Assembly (NCBI GenBank): GCA_029207755.1
Contig: JARCOQ010000012.1
Span: 23,423,740-23,487,739, forward strand
Direction: 5' to 3'
DNA: 64,000 bases
Source: Chamaea fasciata
Lineage: Eukaryota > Chordata > Aves > Passeriformes > Sylviidae
Each line of letters begins with the position of its first letter. The stretch's first letter is position 1. Positions 13,276-24,339 of the stretch are shown here, in pieces. The notes beneath the pieces are model-generated. The model made no database searches and was not told where the DNA came from. It saw only the letters and a program-made list of their open reading frames with translations. The translations under genes and the position numbers were made by a program.

Positions 13276-14264
13276 TCATAGAACAATGAAATGGAAAGGC
13301 ACATTTGGCTCACACCGATGACCCTGCCTCTCCAACAAGGCCTTCTGTACATCTTTGATTGCAGTCTTTGCCTCTGGGGTCAGTTCCCTGGGAGAAACCA
13401 GCTCCCTCTCCCCCTTCAATAAATTGAACAGGGGGCCTAGATCCTCATTTGTGAGGCCTAGCCAGGGTCTTACCCAATTCAAAGACCCACACAAGGAGTG
13501 AAGATCTGCTAGGGTTTTGGGATTGCACTCAATTTCCAATTTCTGTGGAACAATGGTCCTTGCAGTGATTTCCAAACCCAGGTATTTCCAAGGTGGCATC
13601 CTTTGAACTTTGTCTTCCTGCAGTTGAAATCCAGCAGAGGCTAAAACCTTAACCTTAGGTCAAGCGTGTGTTGGAGTATAGAGTCATTGGGGGCACACAT
13701 AAGCACATCATCCCTGTAGTGAAGGATGATGGTGTCCTTTCACTTAGCATGTACCGGGGACAGCAATGAGGCTACATGCTGTTGGCATATGAAAGGGCTT
13801 GATTTAAGACCTTGCGGCAAAACTCTCCAGTGATAGCGCTTCATTGGGGCTTCTCGATTAATGGTGAGAAATGAGAATGCACAACGTGGGGCATCTTCTG
13901 GGTGCAATGGAATTTGGAAAAAGCAGTCCTTGATATCTAGGACAACCAATTGCCAATCTCAAGGGAGCATTTTTGGAGTAGGCATCCCTGGTTGGAGTGG
14001 TCCCATGTCCTCTATAATTTTGTTTATTTCCCGGAGATCATGGAGCAACCTCCACTTGTCCTTCCCCAGTTTCCTTATTACAAAGACTTGGGAATTCCAA
14101 GGGTTTGTTGTCTCTTCTAGGTGTCCTTTAGCCAATTGCTCCTCCATGAGCTCCTCAAGTGCCTTGAGCTTCTCTTTACTCAATGGCCACTGTGCTACCC
14201 ATCTTGGGGTATCATCCAACCACGTTAACTTTTGGGTAGGGTGCTCCTCAGTGGCTATTTTCAA
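13276..14264 (-). pseudogene. ERV1 reverse transcriptase, broken
   Basis: RNA-dependent DNA polymerase of the provirus. Fingers and palm begin in the frame from 14,264, with WPLSKEKLKAL, then KDKWRLLHDLR. The frame continues past a TGA (13,959-13,961) into VVLDIKDCFFQIPL and LPQGLKSSPFIC, and is closed by a second TGA (13,740-13,742). The catalytic box reads YRDD at 13,707-13,718, still in that frame. A frame change near 13,650 leads to the thumb segment (PWKYLGLEI, SLCGSLNWVRPWL). Arg at the variable position of the YXDD box is unusual for retroviruses and fits decay. The start overlaps the protease frame by four bases, as expected for pro-pol frameshifting. Confidence 0.9.
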
Positions 14265-14680
14265 AAATCCTGGGGTGTCTTAGGAATGACCAATTGGACT
14301 CCCCACCGGGACATGGTGTCTCTCCCCCACAGGGAGGCCTCATATTTTGCAATGAATGGACGGACACTTGCCAATTTTCTGTCAGGTCCCTCTATTTGAA
14401 CAATGCTTTTTGAAATTTTTGCTAATGTGAGTCCACCTATGCCCTGAAGTTTGCCTGCTACAGGTTCCAGTTCCCAATGTGATGGCCACATGGTCTTAGG
14501 TATAATCATAACATCCACTCTGGTGTCCAGCACCTTCTCCACATGGAGGCGGTCTGACCCACAGGCTAGGTTGCATTCCATAGAAGGTTTATTCTCTCCC
14601 ACCACCTCCGCCCAGTAGACTTCCGGTAATTTTCCATCTGCTATGACCTCTGCTGGAACAGGAATAGCCTGGGCAAGAAT
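14261..14680 (-). pseudogene. ERV1 aspartic protease, active-site change
   Basis: Retroviral protease cuts the Gag and Pol polyproteins. In the frame ending at 14,261 the expected layout is present: a PEVYWAEV-like lead-in, then the active-site loop, a flap-like GIGG segment and a C-terminal WGRDTMSRWG helix (the retroviral GRD motif region). The catalytic triplet, normally DTG, reads DTR (plus-strand bases 14,519-14,527), so catalysis should be lost. The frame is offset from the reverse transcriptase by one base and overlaps it at 14,261-14,264. Confidence 0.85.
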
Positions 14681-14746
14681 TTGCCCCTCTACCAGCTAAA
14701 ATGGCAGGTGCATGCAGCGTGCCAACAGCATAAGGCCTGCTACCTT

Positions 14747-15307
14747 TCACTTAATGATCACGGGAGCTACCTCAATCTCTAAGGGTGTGCCTGCTGTGTC
14801 CCCAGTAACAAAATACTCACTCTCCGGTGCCATGTGGTAAACCGTCAGGTCCAGTGGGATGTTTGACAGGTGCACTGTAATGACTGTCCAATCAGTAGAC
14901 ATGAAATGAAAACCTTTGGTAGTCACGAGCCTAAATCGGCCTCGCGGCTGCCAAACCTTGTTAATTGAACATTTGACATTTTTATTTTTCTGCACCCCCA
15001 CACTGTGTGTCCTGTCCTCCCTCTTCTTTGTAAAGAGAGAGGCATTTGCCAGTGTGGGTCCCGCTATATTTATATCTTTGCGTGTAGTTGTATTAACTGC
15101 GGGTACGTGCTGTAAGCTCAGTTTGTTTGTTGAACTTCTTCTGTTTCTGGTTTTGTGGGCAGGCTCTGGCGAAGTGTCCTGGCTTTTTGCAATGGAGGCA
15201 GATGATGTGCTGCAGCTGGTCTTGTGACATTGGTTGCCTCCTTGGTCCTGGTACCGCAGCTGCCGCAGGCTGTGGGTGTGCCAGTCCTGGATTCCTTTCA
15301 GGTGCAC
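14747..15307 (-). pseudogene. ERV1 region between nucleocapsid and protease, unassigned
   Basis: A 186-codon minus-strand frame overlaps the end of gag in another frame and stops before the protease. Betaretroviruses often have a dUTPase here, but I do not see dUTPase motifs such as a glycine-rich Ser-Ala-Gly box. The C-terminal half (LSNIPLDLTVYHMAPESEY) looks like a real folded segment, but I cannot name it. It is probably the N-terminal part of a gag-pro frameshift product. Confidence 0.4.
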
Positions 15308-15737
15308 TGAACAGTTCTGTTTTCCTGATACAGGCTTCTATCATCTGTGCGAGACTAGGAAATGGGTCGAGGGGAAGGCTGAGAATAATTCTACGACAGG
15401 TCTCATTAGCATTCCTCTGAGCCATCTCCTTGATCAATTCTGCCTGCACCACCAGGTCTTGCACTTGTCTTTCCACTTGTGTTCTCAGATGGTCCACAAA
15501 CTGCAAGAAATTCTCTGAAGGAAACTGTTTAATGTTAACATAACTGCCCTTGACTACAATTGTTAGTAGCTGATAAAATGTTTTTTCTGCAACATTACAG
15601 ATCTTATCTAAAACTGATTTGGATAACACTCGAGTTTGCTTTTCTGGACAGTGCCAATCACTTTCACAACGCAGATGCTCATGCGTAATATCATAACCAT
15701 CATTGTCTTGCTTCGCCAGGAGTTTGGTGAATCTCAT
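15093..15737 (-). pseudogene. ERV1 gag: capsid C-terminal domain and nucleocapsid
   Basis: A 214-codon open frame. The capsid C-terminal domain shows a major-homology-region-like stretch (FPSENFLQFVDHL, around residues 74-86) followed by helices ending in EACIRKTE. A proline/alanine-rich linker then leads to one CCHC zinc knuckle (CLHCKKPGHFARAC, around residues 180-193) and a basic tail (NQKQKKFNK). A second knuckle, usual in betaretroviruses, is not seen. Upstream capsid sequence is in another frame (15,854-16,513), so the gag reading frame is broken at about 15,740-15,850. Confidence 0.85.
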
Positions 15738-15853
15738 GTAATAGTGTTGTCAAAGCTCTTTTCCACCTGATTTTCGACAGATCATATTCTGAAGGAGTTA
15801 ACAAGCATCTGAATAGGTCTTTTTGCCCTCATTTGAAATAAAAGTTGCCCTCA

Positions 15854-16513
15854 TCATGCCTTTAAAAATTTCACTGGTCGTTCAAATTCTCTCTGTATTT
15901 TGCAAATCCTGTTTTTATCTTGATAGGATAACAGCTGATAGGTTCTCGTGTGGTTTCTCCTACCAAGGTAAATGACAAGTGCCACAGAAGATATGCATTC
16001 ATCAATATTTTTCTGAGTTCTTAAAATTTCTACTGCTCTTCCAGTGCCCAGGGAGGCAGGAGGTATTCCCTCTCTCATCCGCTGGGGTCTGGCAAGAGGC
16101 AGCTCCCACCCCCTCTCCTGGGGTCCTGGGGGAGGCTGCTCATGTTCCCTTGCCACGAGGGAATCGCCCCCCTCCCAGCTGGGGCTGCGGGCTGGGAGCT
16201 GCCCACCCCCATCTCCACCGGGGCTGGAGGCTGCAAGGGGCACTCCCCCATCCCCGTGGTAGCTCGGAGGGAGGGGGAGGTGCTGGGAGGAAGGATGGGG
16301 CGGGACAGCCAAAGGCATGAATGGATTGGGCAAAGGATATGGAGTAGGGGCAGTGATTAGGGGGGAGAAGGGGTTGTGGGGAGAATAAACAAGCACATGG
16401 TGTCTGCCATTCTCTCCCACCATGCAGTGCTGTGGGATGTTCAGGAGTCCCAGGCTGGTGTGGTCAGTCTTGGAGTCCTGTTTCTGTTGGGGAGACTCGT
16501 TAAGCCCCTCCAT
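15854..16513 (-). pseudogene. ERV1 gag: proline-rich segment and start of capsid
   Basis: A 219-codon frame, most of it rich in Pro, Gly and charged residues (for example LPPSYHGDGG), like the linker between matrix and capsid in betaretroviral Gag. The last 60 residues (NIDECISSVALVIYLGRR onwards) look like degraded capsid N-terminal sequence. It overlaps the matrix frame by about 70 bases in a different phase, which indicates a frameshift. The plus strand is unusually GC-rich here (about 16,030-16,300). Confidence 0.65.
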
Positions 16514-16854
16514 TTCAGGGACAGAGGAATTAGGGAAAAGGCAAAGATTATTTGGAGATTTATCTGTGACTGTCTGCTTAGTTCTGCTTGTAACAGCTGC
16601 TTGAGAGCTTGCAAGAATATTGGGATAAATAGAGAAGCTTTCTCATCACCATTTTCGACTTTTAAAGTTAATAATTGTCCAATTTTATCCCAAAATGAAA
16701 CGGAATTCAAATCTTGCAAGGCAGAATCTGGTATCTCAGCTGACAGCCAGCAGACAAAATGTGTTAGTAACTTTTTAGGGATTCTAACATTAACTAAAAT
16801 ATTTTTAAGCTGTTTTAGTACACTCTTTTGGTGAACAGATAACCGTACGCCCAT
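16441..16854 (-). pseudogene. ERV1 gag: matrix domain
   Basis: The frame begins MGVRLSVHQKSV at 16,854. An initiator Met-Gly is the signal for N-myristoylation, which targets Gag to membranes. The following helices (LKQLKNILVNVRIPKKLL, then DLNSVSFWDKIGQLL) have the spacing of a betaretroviral matrix domain. Start choice: this is the first ATG after the leader and gives the Met-Gly start. The frame continues in phase for 137 codons and then stops at 16,441 within the proline-rich region. Confidence 0.8.
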
Positions 16855-17188
16855 GCTTGGGATGTTTTAAGAGCTATCTGTCCAATATCTACCTCCTGAT
16901 GCAAAAAAAACCCCACAGCACAACCTTTCCCTGATAGCCGCTCTCAGCCGAGAGAGCAGGGACCCGCAGGGAAACCCCAGAACCGAGAGAGCATCATTGG
17001 TCTGCTTCTTGCAGTCTCCGGGGACACTGGGGGGGGTCCAGTCACCGTAATCTGGCTTCTGGGACCTGACCTATGCTGTGTTCACCCCCAAAACGCAGGC
17101 TCTGCCAGCTGGGGCAGCCCTGCTTGCAGCAGAGCTCTGGCCAGCAAAAAAAATAACCAAAGAAATCACGTTTTACAAACTGCGCCAC
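16855..17188 (-). other. ERV1 5' leader with candidate primer-binding site
   Basis: Untranslated leader between the 5' LTR and the matrix ATG. On the minus strand a TGG start (TGGCGCAGTTTGTAAAAC, from 17,187) lies one base after a possible LTR end (GGAACCA). This is the right geometry for a primer-binding site, but the bases match no tRNA I can name with confidence. The leader is moderately GC-rich with no long open frame. Confidence 0.4.
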
Positions 17189-17848
17189 TGGTTCCTAGCA
17201 CACCCCCACAGAACACAGTTTCCATGACCACTGGCAAGACTCCCCATCCAGCTAGGGGCTATTCCCAGGGTAGCCACAATACGAAGGGGATCTCACCTAT
17301 CTCCCGTGGACCGGGGGTGGTCGTGCAGCAGCATCAGAAGTCCCTGTCTCAGAGCCGACTTGTGTGTGGCATGGAGCAAGCTACTGACCCTTCCCCTACC
17401 CCGCAGCCATGTGAAAAGCAGCTGATAAGTGTGAGGGTAGTTGAACCACTCAAAAAGCTTTTTGAGACCCCTTAACAGGGCTCCAGCTATTGCATAGGCT
17501 TTTAATATTTCATTAAAACCTACACTGAGCACCAACTGAAATATCGCCCTGCAGCCCCCCCTAGGCTAGCTTAGTTTCTTGAGGGGCTTTGGAGGGATAT
17601 CTCAGGGGACAGGATAAAAGATTCCAAAAGAGGCTCTTACTCCAGGATTATTCCAAGGTGTTTATTCTCGAAGGGTTCCAGGGGGCAAGAGAAAGAACAA
17701 GGAAGTAAAGGGCCTTATCTAGTCTCCTACTCAGGAAAGGATGGCTGGAACTCGGCCAATTAGGTCAAGAAAGGAAGGAAAGTCAAACTACATAGTTACA
17801 GGCTCTAGGGGGTCCTGAGGAAAAAGCATTCCCCAGAGAAACACAACA
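17189..17848 (-). repeat. ERV1 5' LTR
   Basis: On the minus strand the LTR appears to start TGTTGTGTTTCTC at 17,848. An AATAAA signal follows about 170 bases in (near 17,665), and then the segment shared with the 3' LTR remnant (about 17,535-17,676). The far end is uncertain. I chose 17,189 because TG (CA on the minus strand) lies one base from a candidate primer site, but an end near 17,290 is also possible. Confidence 0.6.
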
Positions 17849-18314
17849 CTCCTGCACAGACAGAAACACTTCTCCTTAGATTTATGTGTCACAAAAAATT
17901 AGAGGGCTGTGATTTGTCTAAAGAGCAATTATGAACAGGGACTCATTGTCAGCCATACTATGCAATCCAGGGATGAAATATCACTTCCATAATGGATGAA
18001 ACATCCAGTGTCTCTTCCATGGACCCACAACAAAGGCTGAAAAAAATCTGCTTTCTTGAGTATGAACATTCTCACACTAATGAAGACGCACATATGCAGG
18101 AAGTTATGCACCCTGAGACAACTGCTGCAATTTGTGTGTGACAGTCCCAATATATCTTCAAAAATAGTAGAAATACCAATCCTCTGTCAGAGAGGTTTCG
18201 GCAGAAATTCCATCAATTTCACAGCATTCACACATACCTTTTAGCTGAAGTGAATTAACAATGTGAAACATTCAATGCCATGGGAAGGGCCAGGCTTCTG
18301 TTGTGTGGGGAAGG

Positions 18315-18628
18315 AGCTGACAAGATGGAGAGAGAATGTTTGCAAGGGCTGGAGGGACAGGATACAGGGAATGGTTCCCAGCGCCAGAGGACAGGGATAG
18401 ATGGGATATTGGGAAGGAATTGTTCCCTGGGAGGGTGGGGAGGCCCTGAAACAGGATGTTCAGAGAACCTGTTGCTACCCCTGGATCCCGGCAGTGTCCA
18501 AGGCCAGGTGGGACACTGGGGCTTGGAGCAGCCTGGGACAATGGAAGGTGTCCCTGCCCACGGCAGGGGTGGCACTGGATGGGTTTTAAGGTCTGTTCCA
18601 ACCCAAACCATTCTGTGGTTCTGTGTTA
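18315..18628 (+). mobile_element. CR1 LINE 3' fragment
   Basis: Plus-strand CR1 3' end. Diagnostic blocks in order are 'atgggatattgggaaggaat', 'gtgtccaaggccaggtggga', 'cttggagcagcctgggaca', 'ggaaggtgtccctgccca' and the terminal 'ttccaacccaaaccattctg' followed by an 8-bp unit. It belongs to the same subfamily as the minus-strand copies at 26,522 and 50,345. No coding sequence is left. Confidence 0.87.
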
Positions 18629-18629
18629 C

Positions 18630-21005
18630 TTGGCCCAGAAAACTTTAACTTCAGTGATCAGGCACATCCATGACCCACAAGCCCAAGCTACTAAAGCATT
18701 AACTGAGTTTACTCTGAATTGTTGATGTAATTTTAAGAAAAACTCCTGTTTATTCAAGAAAACCAAAAGGAAAAAAATAGAACTTGCATGAAGAGCCATC
18801 CTGTGAAATCGGCATTTGATTTATCCTATTTATGTTTTCCTTTGGTTTAATTCCACTGACTTGATCATGAGTAGGTACAATTGTAAAGATCATACAGATC
18901 CCATCCACCCAAATTCTCTCCGTGCATATTGGGAATGATGAATAAGGTCTACAACATAAAATAGCTTTGCTGATAAGTAATCTTGCACATATTTTCTTGT
19001 AATTAATTCCCTTTCCTACAGTTTTAACAGAAACTTGCTGTTTGTTAAGTTTTGAACAGCAGCTCCATCAGTGGATGCAATATTTATGCTTCTTGCAACC
19101 ATGTCCTGAAATCAATACTGCCACTTCTAAACACAAAAGACCTGTATTAAAAGAGAGATAAGAATGTGAGTAAAAAACCCCTCAGAACACAGCCCTTGAT
19201 CTCTTTGGTGGGTTTTCAAAGGGTTTCAAATCCTCTCTTGAAACATTCACCAAAGTTGGGCCAGAAGAAATTGAAGTAATTTAGATCCAATCTCTCTTCC
19301 AAGAATGAAATGAGCAGAAGTTTTATTAAAAGGAAATGAAGAGGAAATTGAACTTTCATATTTCATGGTGCAATTGTGATGACAGAAAACAATATTCATT
19401 GATAGAAAGTTTAGAAGATAGTTATTTATATGTCTGTGCTGCTCTGCTGGGGGAGTTTTTTTCACAGTGAAGGGCAGATAATTTTTAAGGATGGAGTGGA
19501 TCTGTAGCAGAGTTATCTGTTGGATAATCCACTAGTATTCTGAATACAAGACTTTTCCATGCTTAAGGTGAGGAAGGAAAAACTTTAATTAAAATGTGTA
19601 CTTCATGAAAAATTTCAACAAGAGATGCTTATGGGTAATGGAAATTTCACCTGCATAAAAGTTGCATAGACCTTTAGTTCTCTGACATGGAAAAACTAAG
19701 TCTCTTGAACTGAAACCTTGGGGCTGACGAATATTCGGAACATAATGGAAATACCATCATTCTGCCCAGCAGAACAGCCATGAGGACAAATAGAAAACTC
19801 AGCCAGGCACAGGTGGGAATCACAAGTTAGCACAGAGGAAAAAGAGAGATGTACATTTAGTTCCTAAAGGAGATGGTTCCACAATTCATCATGGGAGGGG
19901 AAGCAATGGCTTGAGAAGATGATTCTTGTTCAGGGGCTGCTCATCATGATTTTTGAACTCACAGTTGTCACCTCCCTTTCCACCCCTTCCACAGTAAACT
20001 GCTGTGAACAACTTTTCTTGGACACTATAGTGGGTGTTTAGGCCCAACTTTTCACAAATGTCCAGTAATTTTGATCCTCTCCAATTCAGGCTACTGAAGC
20101 AGTACTTAAATGCAACACATCAAGGTAAGTGATTATTAAAAAGTGGCTTGGGTGACTCAGTCTGGGCCTTTTTGAACCCAACGTCTGAAAAGATTGGGCC
20201 TCCTAGAGGGAAATGTAAGCTACTATTTTTTTCCTCTAACTGCAATGGAGCACAGCCTAAAAATGTTCATCTATGATAGGCGAAAGGGATGAAATTTCAT
20301 TCTCACACTTTCTGCAATGCAAACATAGGTAAAGCTCTCAGTTTAGAAAAAAAAAAGAATTAGTTTTAAAGTTTCCCAGTGCGGAAAAAAGTTCAAAGCT
20401 AAACCTTTTCCATAAAATATTGCCTAAGAAAATTAGTCAAAATATTCTTTGATGAGAAAAGAGACAAATCTATCCTGACTCACACGATTCAAAAGAAAAT
20501 AATGTGCTTTCCCTAATACACATCTATAACACCATTACAGCTGACAGAGAAAAGGCAAAAAATATATATGTAATCAAGATTTACCATTGCAAACTAATGT
20601 TCTTAATGCTTCCATTTTAAGTGTGTACCTTGAAAATGTTCTTTCTAGTTAGCAGAAGAATTTGCAAATACATTAAATACTTTTAATACACCTATGATGA
20701 AAAAAATAACCCTTGACTTCAAGGCTGTTCCAGCTCATACAATAAACAGACGGTGGTGCCTGAGAGTTGATGGTGAGTGGTGGAAAGGAAGAATTGAATT
20801 TTGATTTTTGTTATAAAAATATAGACAAAAATGCTGCATGATGTTACTAACTTTCCCCGAGACAACTGTGAGTTAATTACATCTATAGTCACTACGAAAA
20901 TGTTGGAAACACTGTCTCATATATTTGTCTATTTAGTAGTTGGGTTTGGATAAGTGGAGGGCATCAAGAATCACAGCAAAAAATAACATTAAGGCAAGAC
21001 TTGCA
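18630..21005. other. AT-rich non-coding stretch
   Basis: No gene, RNA or clear repeat recognised. Confidence 0.6.
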
Positions 21006-21567
21006 GAGGAGTGTGGGAGTTGAACTAGTTGGGATGGACAAGGGCCTGGCCTCAACTGATTGCCCAAGAGGCATCAACTTCCATGGCCATGGGAAATGGG
21101 AGCATAGGCAGGGAAACTTGTGTTCGTTCAGGTTATGGTGAGAAGAAAGGGATCATGGGAATTGTTATGCAGATTAGGCTGTTGCAAATAAAGTTATGTG
21201 CTAATAATTGGTCAGTTGCTTTTCTGTATATGATTACGTTGTTTTTCACAGGTTCCATGTTCTGTTACCAAGGTTATATAATGTTCTGTTCCCTGTAATA
21301 TTTATCTTCTGTTGGCTGCCCACCTCAGGGCTTCATCCCCTGGTGCTACGCGGTATGGCCTTAATAAATTGCTTGTCGGACAACCACAGTCATACCTGCA
21401 CCTTGTACTTCACTGGTAGCCGTGGCAGGCCCACAGTGACGGTTGTCTTGGTTAAAGCCAGTAGCCTATCTTTATGGCTGGATCACGGTAAAACCATTGA
21501 CCCTGTTCACCCAAATCAGGGGGAACCCTGTTCCTCAAGTTGGGTTGATCAGACCATGACAGAGGAG
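21006..21567 (+). mobile_element. Solo LTR with 6-bp target-site duplication
   Basis: A 550-bp element (21,012-21,561) begins TGTGGGAG, ends ATGACA, and is flanked on both sides by GAGGAG (21,006-21,011 and 21,562-21,567). It has a TATA box (TATATAA, 21,275-21,281) and a polyadenylation signal (AATAAA, 21,363-21,368) 80 bp downstream, the usual U3-R arrangement in plus orientation. A 6-bp duplication is usual for class II (ERV-K/alpha-beta) elements. No internal retroviral sequence adjoins it, so it is a solo LTR left by recombination between two LTRs. It is not obviously related to the ERV1 LTR. Confidence 0.85.
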
Positions 21568-21569
21568 GC

Positions 21570-23470
21570 CATGCAGGAAGATGGGAGAATGATAGCAGCT
21601 GAAAATCACCTGGCTGACACCAATTAATAAAAATACAACCAAAATTCAGTGACAGAGAAATGAACCTACAGAAGCACTTCTATATTATTTTTAAACTAAT
21701 GAAAAGAGCAAGAATAGATTTTCCAGGTCTTCCAAATACAGAAGAACCTTGGGTGCATCATCATTCAGACATTTTTAAAACATCAGGTTGTACGGGTCAA
21801 TTGCAGTTTTCCCAGGCATCTGAAAATATTCCAGAATGGAATGGATTTCGACATTTTGTTCTGTAGCATCACTGTGAACACAACCAGCTTATTAAATTTT
21901 TCAAAATTATTTTTATCCACATGCAAACGTCTCACTCACACTATGTTTATTTAGTAGTGAGGTTCATTATTTTCCCATTGAATCCTTATGAAATATTGTC
22001 TTTCATGGGTAGAGGCACAAGAGGGAATTTAAAGGAGATGAAGGAATTGGGACCCGACTGAGGATAACTGGGTGATAAACACTTGTCCTGTGGTGGTTGG
22101 ACAGAGAAAAAATTTCTGATGCTCACAGACTCTAAAATAGCGGGACTCTTTCCCAAGTCTCTTTTGCATGCAAAGATTCCAGAATAATCACATACATAAA
22201 GTCAGAGTCAGAAAGCAAAAAAATAAAAATGCTCAATAAACAAAGTTTTAATCACTCCCTCTGATCTGGAGAAAGAGGCCCCATTCTAAACTCCCTTAAT
22301 ATGAAATTAATTCCAAGCATGAAGAATGTCTCTGATATCTCAGTCACCGTTTTTCAGTTTGTAAATTATGAGGTGCTCACACGTCTCTGGGGACTGAGTT
22401 TTTAATCATACAGATGTCCATTATAAATCCTCTGTTTACTTCAGAGTATAATAGGTGAACTCACAGCATCTTTGTGCTACAATAAATCTGCAGGCTCAGA
22501 CAGAATGCTCATGATTACCTTTTAAATTCTTTCAAGGTCATTCTACATGATTTCATGCTACATAACATCCTTTCTCAGTCCATTTCACACTGAGAAAAGA
22601 TCATGGTAAACATTGATTTTTCCCTGCTGGTATTCCTGAATTCCATCACATCACCTCACCACATGCACACTCTGATACAGCACATTTTAGTAATTTGATT
22701 CTAAACTCTTCTGTAGAAACTGAAAATTCAAAAAGCCAAACATGCTAAGAAATAAAAGAACCTTATTTGGTGCAATTATCTGAAGATTAGATTGAAAAAA
22801 ATAAGAAGAAATGGGTGTTTCTTCCAGTGGGAAAAGCATTACTGGAAGTAGGTAAATGCACAAAAAGCCACTCTTCATATTGCTGAGGAATTCAAATGTT
22901 CAAACAAATAGCCAAATTTAGATGGAATGTTTGTTTGACATGTTTCTAGTAGCAAATGCTCTTCATTAATTATTCAGCATCAAAAAAAAGACATGAATGC
23001 CTGAAAGTGCACAGAGATCCAGCCCTGCATGTGGCTCCTCCAGCATTCTGGCATGAAAGGAGTGCAGAAGGTGCTAATAATACTCCTCTCAAGAGAAAGA
23101 GATAGGATTCTTGCAAGAAATATTCACAGGCACAGACAAAAATTAGCTGCTTGATTTCTACTGAATCTTATTGCCTCAGGTGACTCATTATCTGAATGAC
23201 TGCCTGTCTATGCAGAGATTTAAGATTAATGGATTAAATTCCCTAAATTCTTGGTGAATTTATTAGTTAATAAGATGCTGCTATTTGCCATTTGATTAAA
23301 AATTGTTAAGAGTTCATTTTATCCTTTTATAAAGACCAGAATTATCTTCTTTTTGTGCAAATACCCATTTCTGCCTGCCTTGGGAATAACAGGAACAACG
23401 TCCCTCCTGTGATTTTCCTAATGTGCTACTGCCATTCCTCATTGAAAAAGTGCAACTGTTTCTGTCATGC
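21570..23470. other. AT-rich non-coding stretch
   Basis: No gene, RNA or clear repeat recognised. Confidence 0.6.
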
Positions 23471-23474
23471 AATG

Positions 23475-24335
23475 AGGGAATCACAGAGATGGATATTCTC
23501 ATCTCATATCCTGAGTGGAAAGGACCAACCAGGATCATTGATCCAGCTCCTGTCCCTGCCCAGACCCCACAGCAAAACCCCTGTGCATCCCTGGAGCAGT
23601 ATCCTGGCTCCTGGAGCTCTCGCAGCCTCAGGGCCATGCCCATTCCCTGGGAAGCCTGGGCTCAGTACGCTCTGGGGGGAGGAGAATCTTTCCCTGCAGA
23701 ACCTTTCCCTGCTCTGCAGCCTAAGCCTGCCCTGGCCCAGCTCCAGCCACTCCCTGGGTGCTGTCCCTGGCCCAGAGCAGAGCTCGGAGCTGCCCCTGCA
23801 GCCCTGGGGAGCTCTGCCCTCAGCTCCTCTGTTCCAGCTGAACCAGTCCAGTGCCCTCAGCTGCTCCTCCAGGCCCTTCACCATCTTCATGGCCTCTTTT
23901 GGAAACTCTCAAATGGCTTAATGTCTTTTATTTTACCTCATGGTGCCCAGAGCTGCCCCAGCAATGCGGGTGAGGCTGCCCCAGCCCAGAGGCACCATCC
24001 CTCCCTGGCCCAGCTGGCATTGCTGGGCCTCATCCTCCAGGACGGGGATGTCCCTCTTGGCTCCAGGGCACTGCTGACTCAGATCCACCTGGCCATCTAC
24101 CAGGACCCCTGGGTCCCTTCCCATGGCCACTCTCCAGCCTCTCATCCCCAGTCTGTCCATACATCCATGTTACCCCATCCCAGGTGCAGAATCCAGCACT
24201 TGCCATTGCTGTATGTCATACCACTGGTGATTCACAGTCCTCTCATTTGCCAAGGTCTCTCTGCAGGGCCTCCCTGTCTTCCAATCAACAACTCCTCTCA
24301 ATCTAGTATCATCTGCTAACTTACTCGATATTCCT
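23475..24335 (-). mobile_element. CR1 LINE fragment (3' region)
   Basis: Minus-strand CR1 of about 860 bp. The 3' end is at the left ('gaatcacagagatggatatt'), followed by blocks shared with the 5,555 copy: 'gatccagctcctgtccctgc' and 'gccatgcccattccctggga'. Towards the right the sequence is degraded CR1 coding and 3' sequence with no intact frame. A 298-codon plus-strand open frame through this copy is an antisense artefact of its GC-rich composition. Confidence 0.75.
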
Positions 24336-24339
24336 TCAA

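Larger units (their letters stand above)
11473..17848 (-). mobile_element. ERV1: class II (betaretrovirus-like) endogenous provirus, degraded, no env
   Basis: This is a minus-strand provirus of about 6.4 kb. Read from right to left it has a 5' LTR, a leader, gag, protease, reverse transcriptase, RNase H and integrase, and then a remnant 3' LTR directly after the integrase. No env-like sequence lies between integrase and the 3' LTR. The matrix start, the single CCHC knuckle and the GPY-less integrase tail suggest a betaretrovirus/ERV-K relative. The frame is broken many times: TGA at 13,959-13,961 and 13,740-13,742, TAA at 12,424-12,426, frame changes near 13,650, 13,250 and 12,140, and several in gag. 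The element therefore cannot encode full-length products. I could not identify target-site duplications. Confidence 0.88.

Noticed and set aside
14747..15307. Possible dUTPase domain between nucleocapsid and protease of ERV1
   Set aside because: The position fits a betaretroviral dUTPase, but none of its conserved motifs are visible, so I left the segment unassigned.
15979..16360. Overlapping GC-rich plus-strand frames
   Set aside because: They are antisense to the proline-rich segment of ERV1 gag.
23423..24319. A 298-codon plus-strand open frame
   Set aside because: It runs antisense through a minus-strand CR1 fragment; GC-rich CR1 sequence often leaves an open antisense frame.
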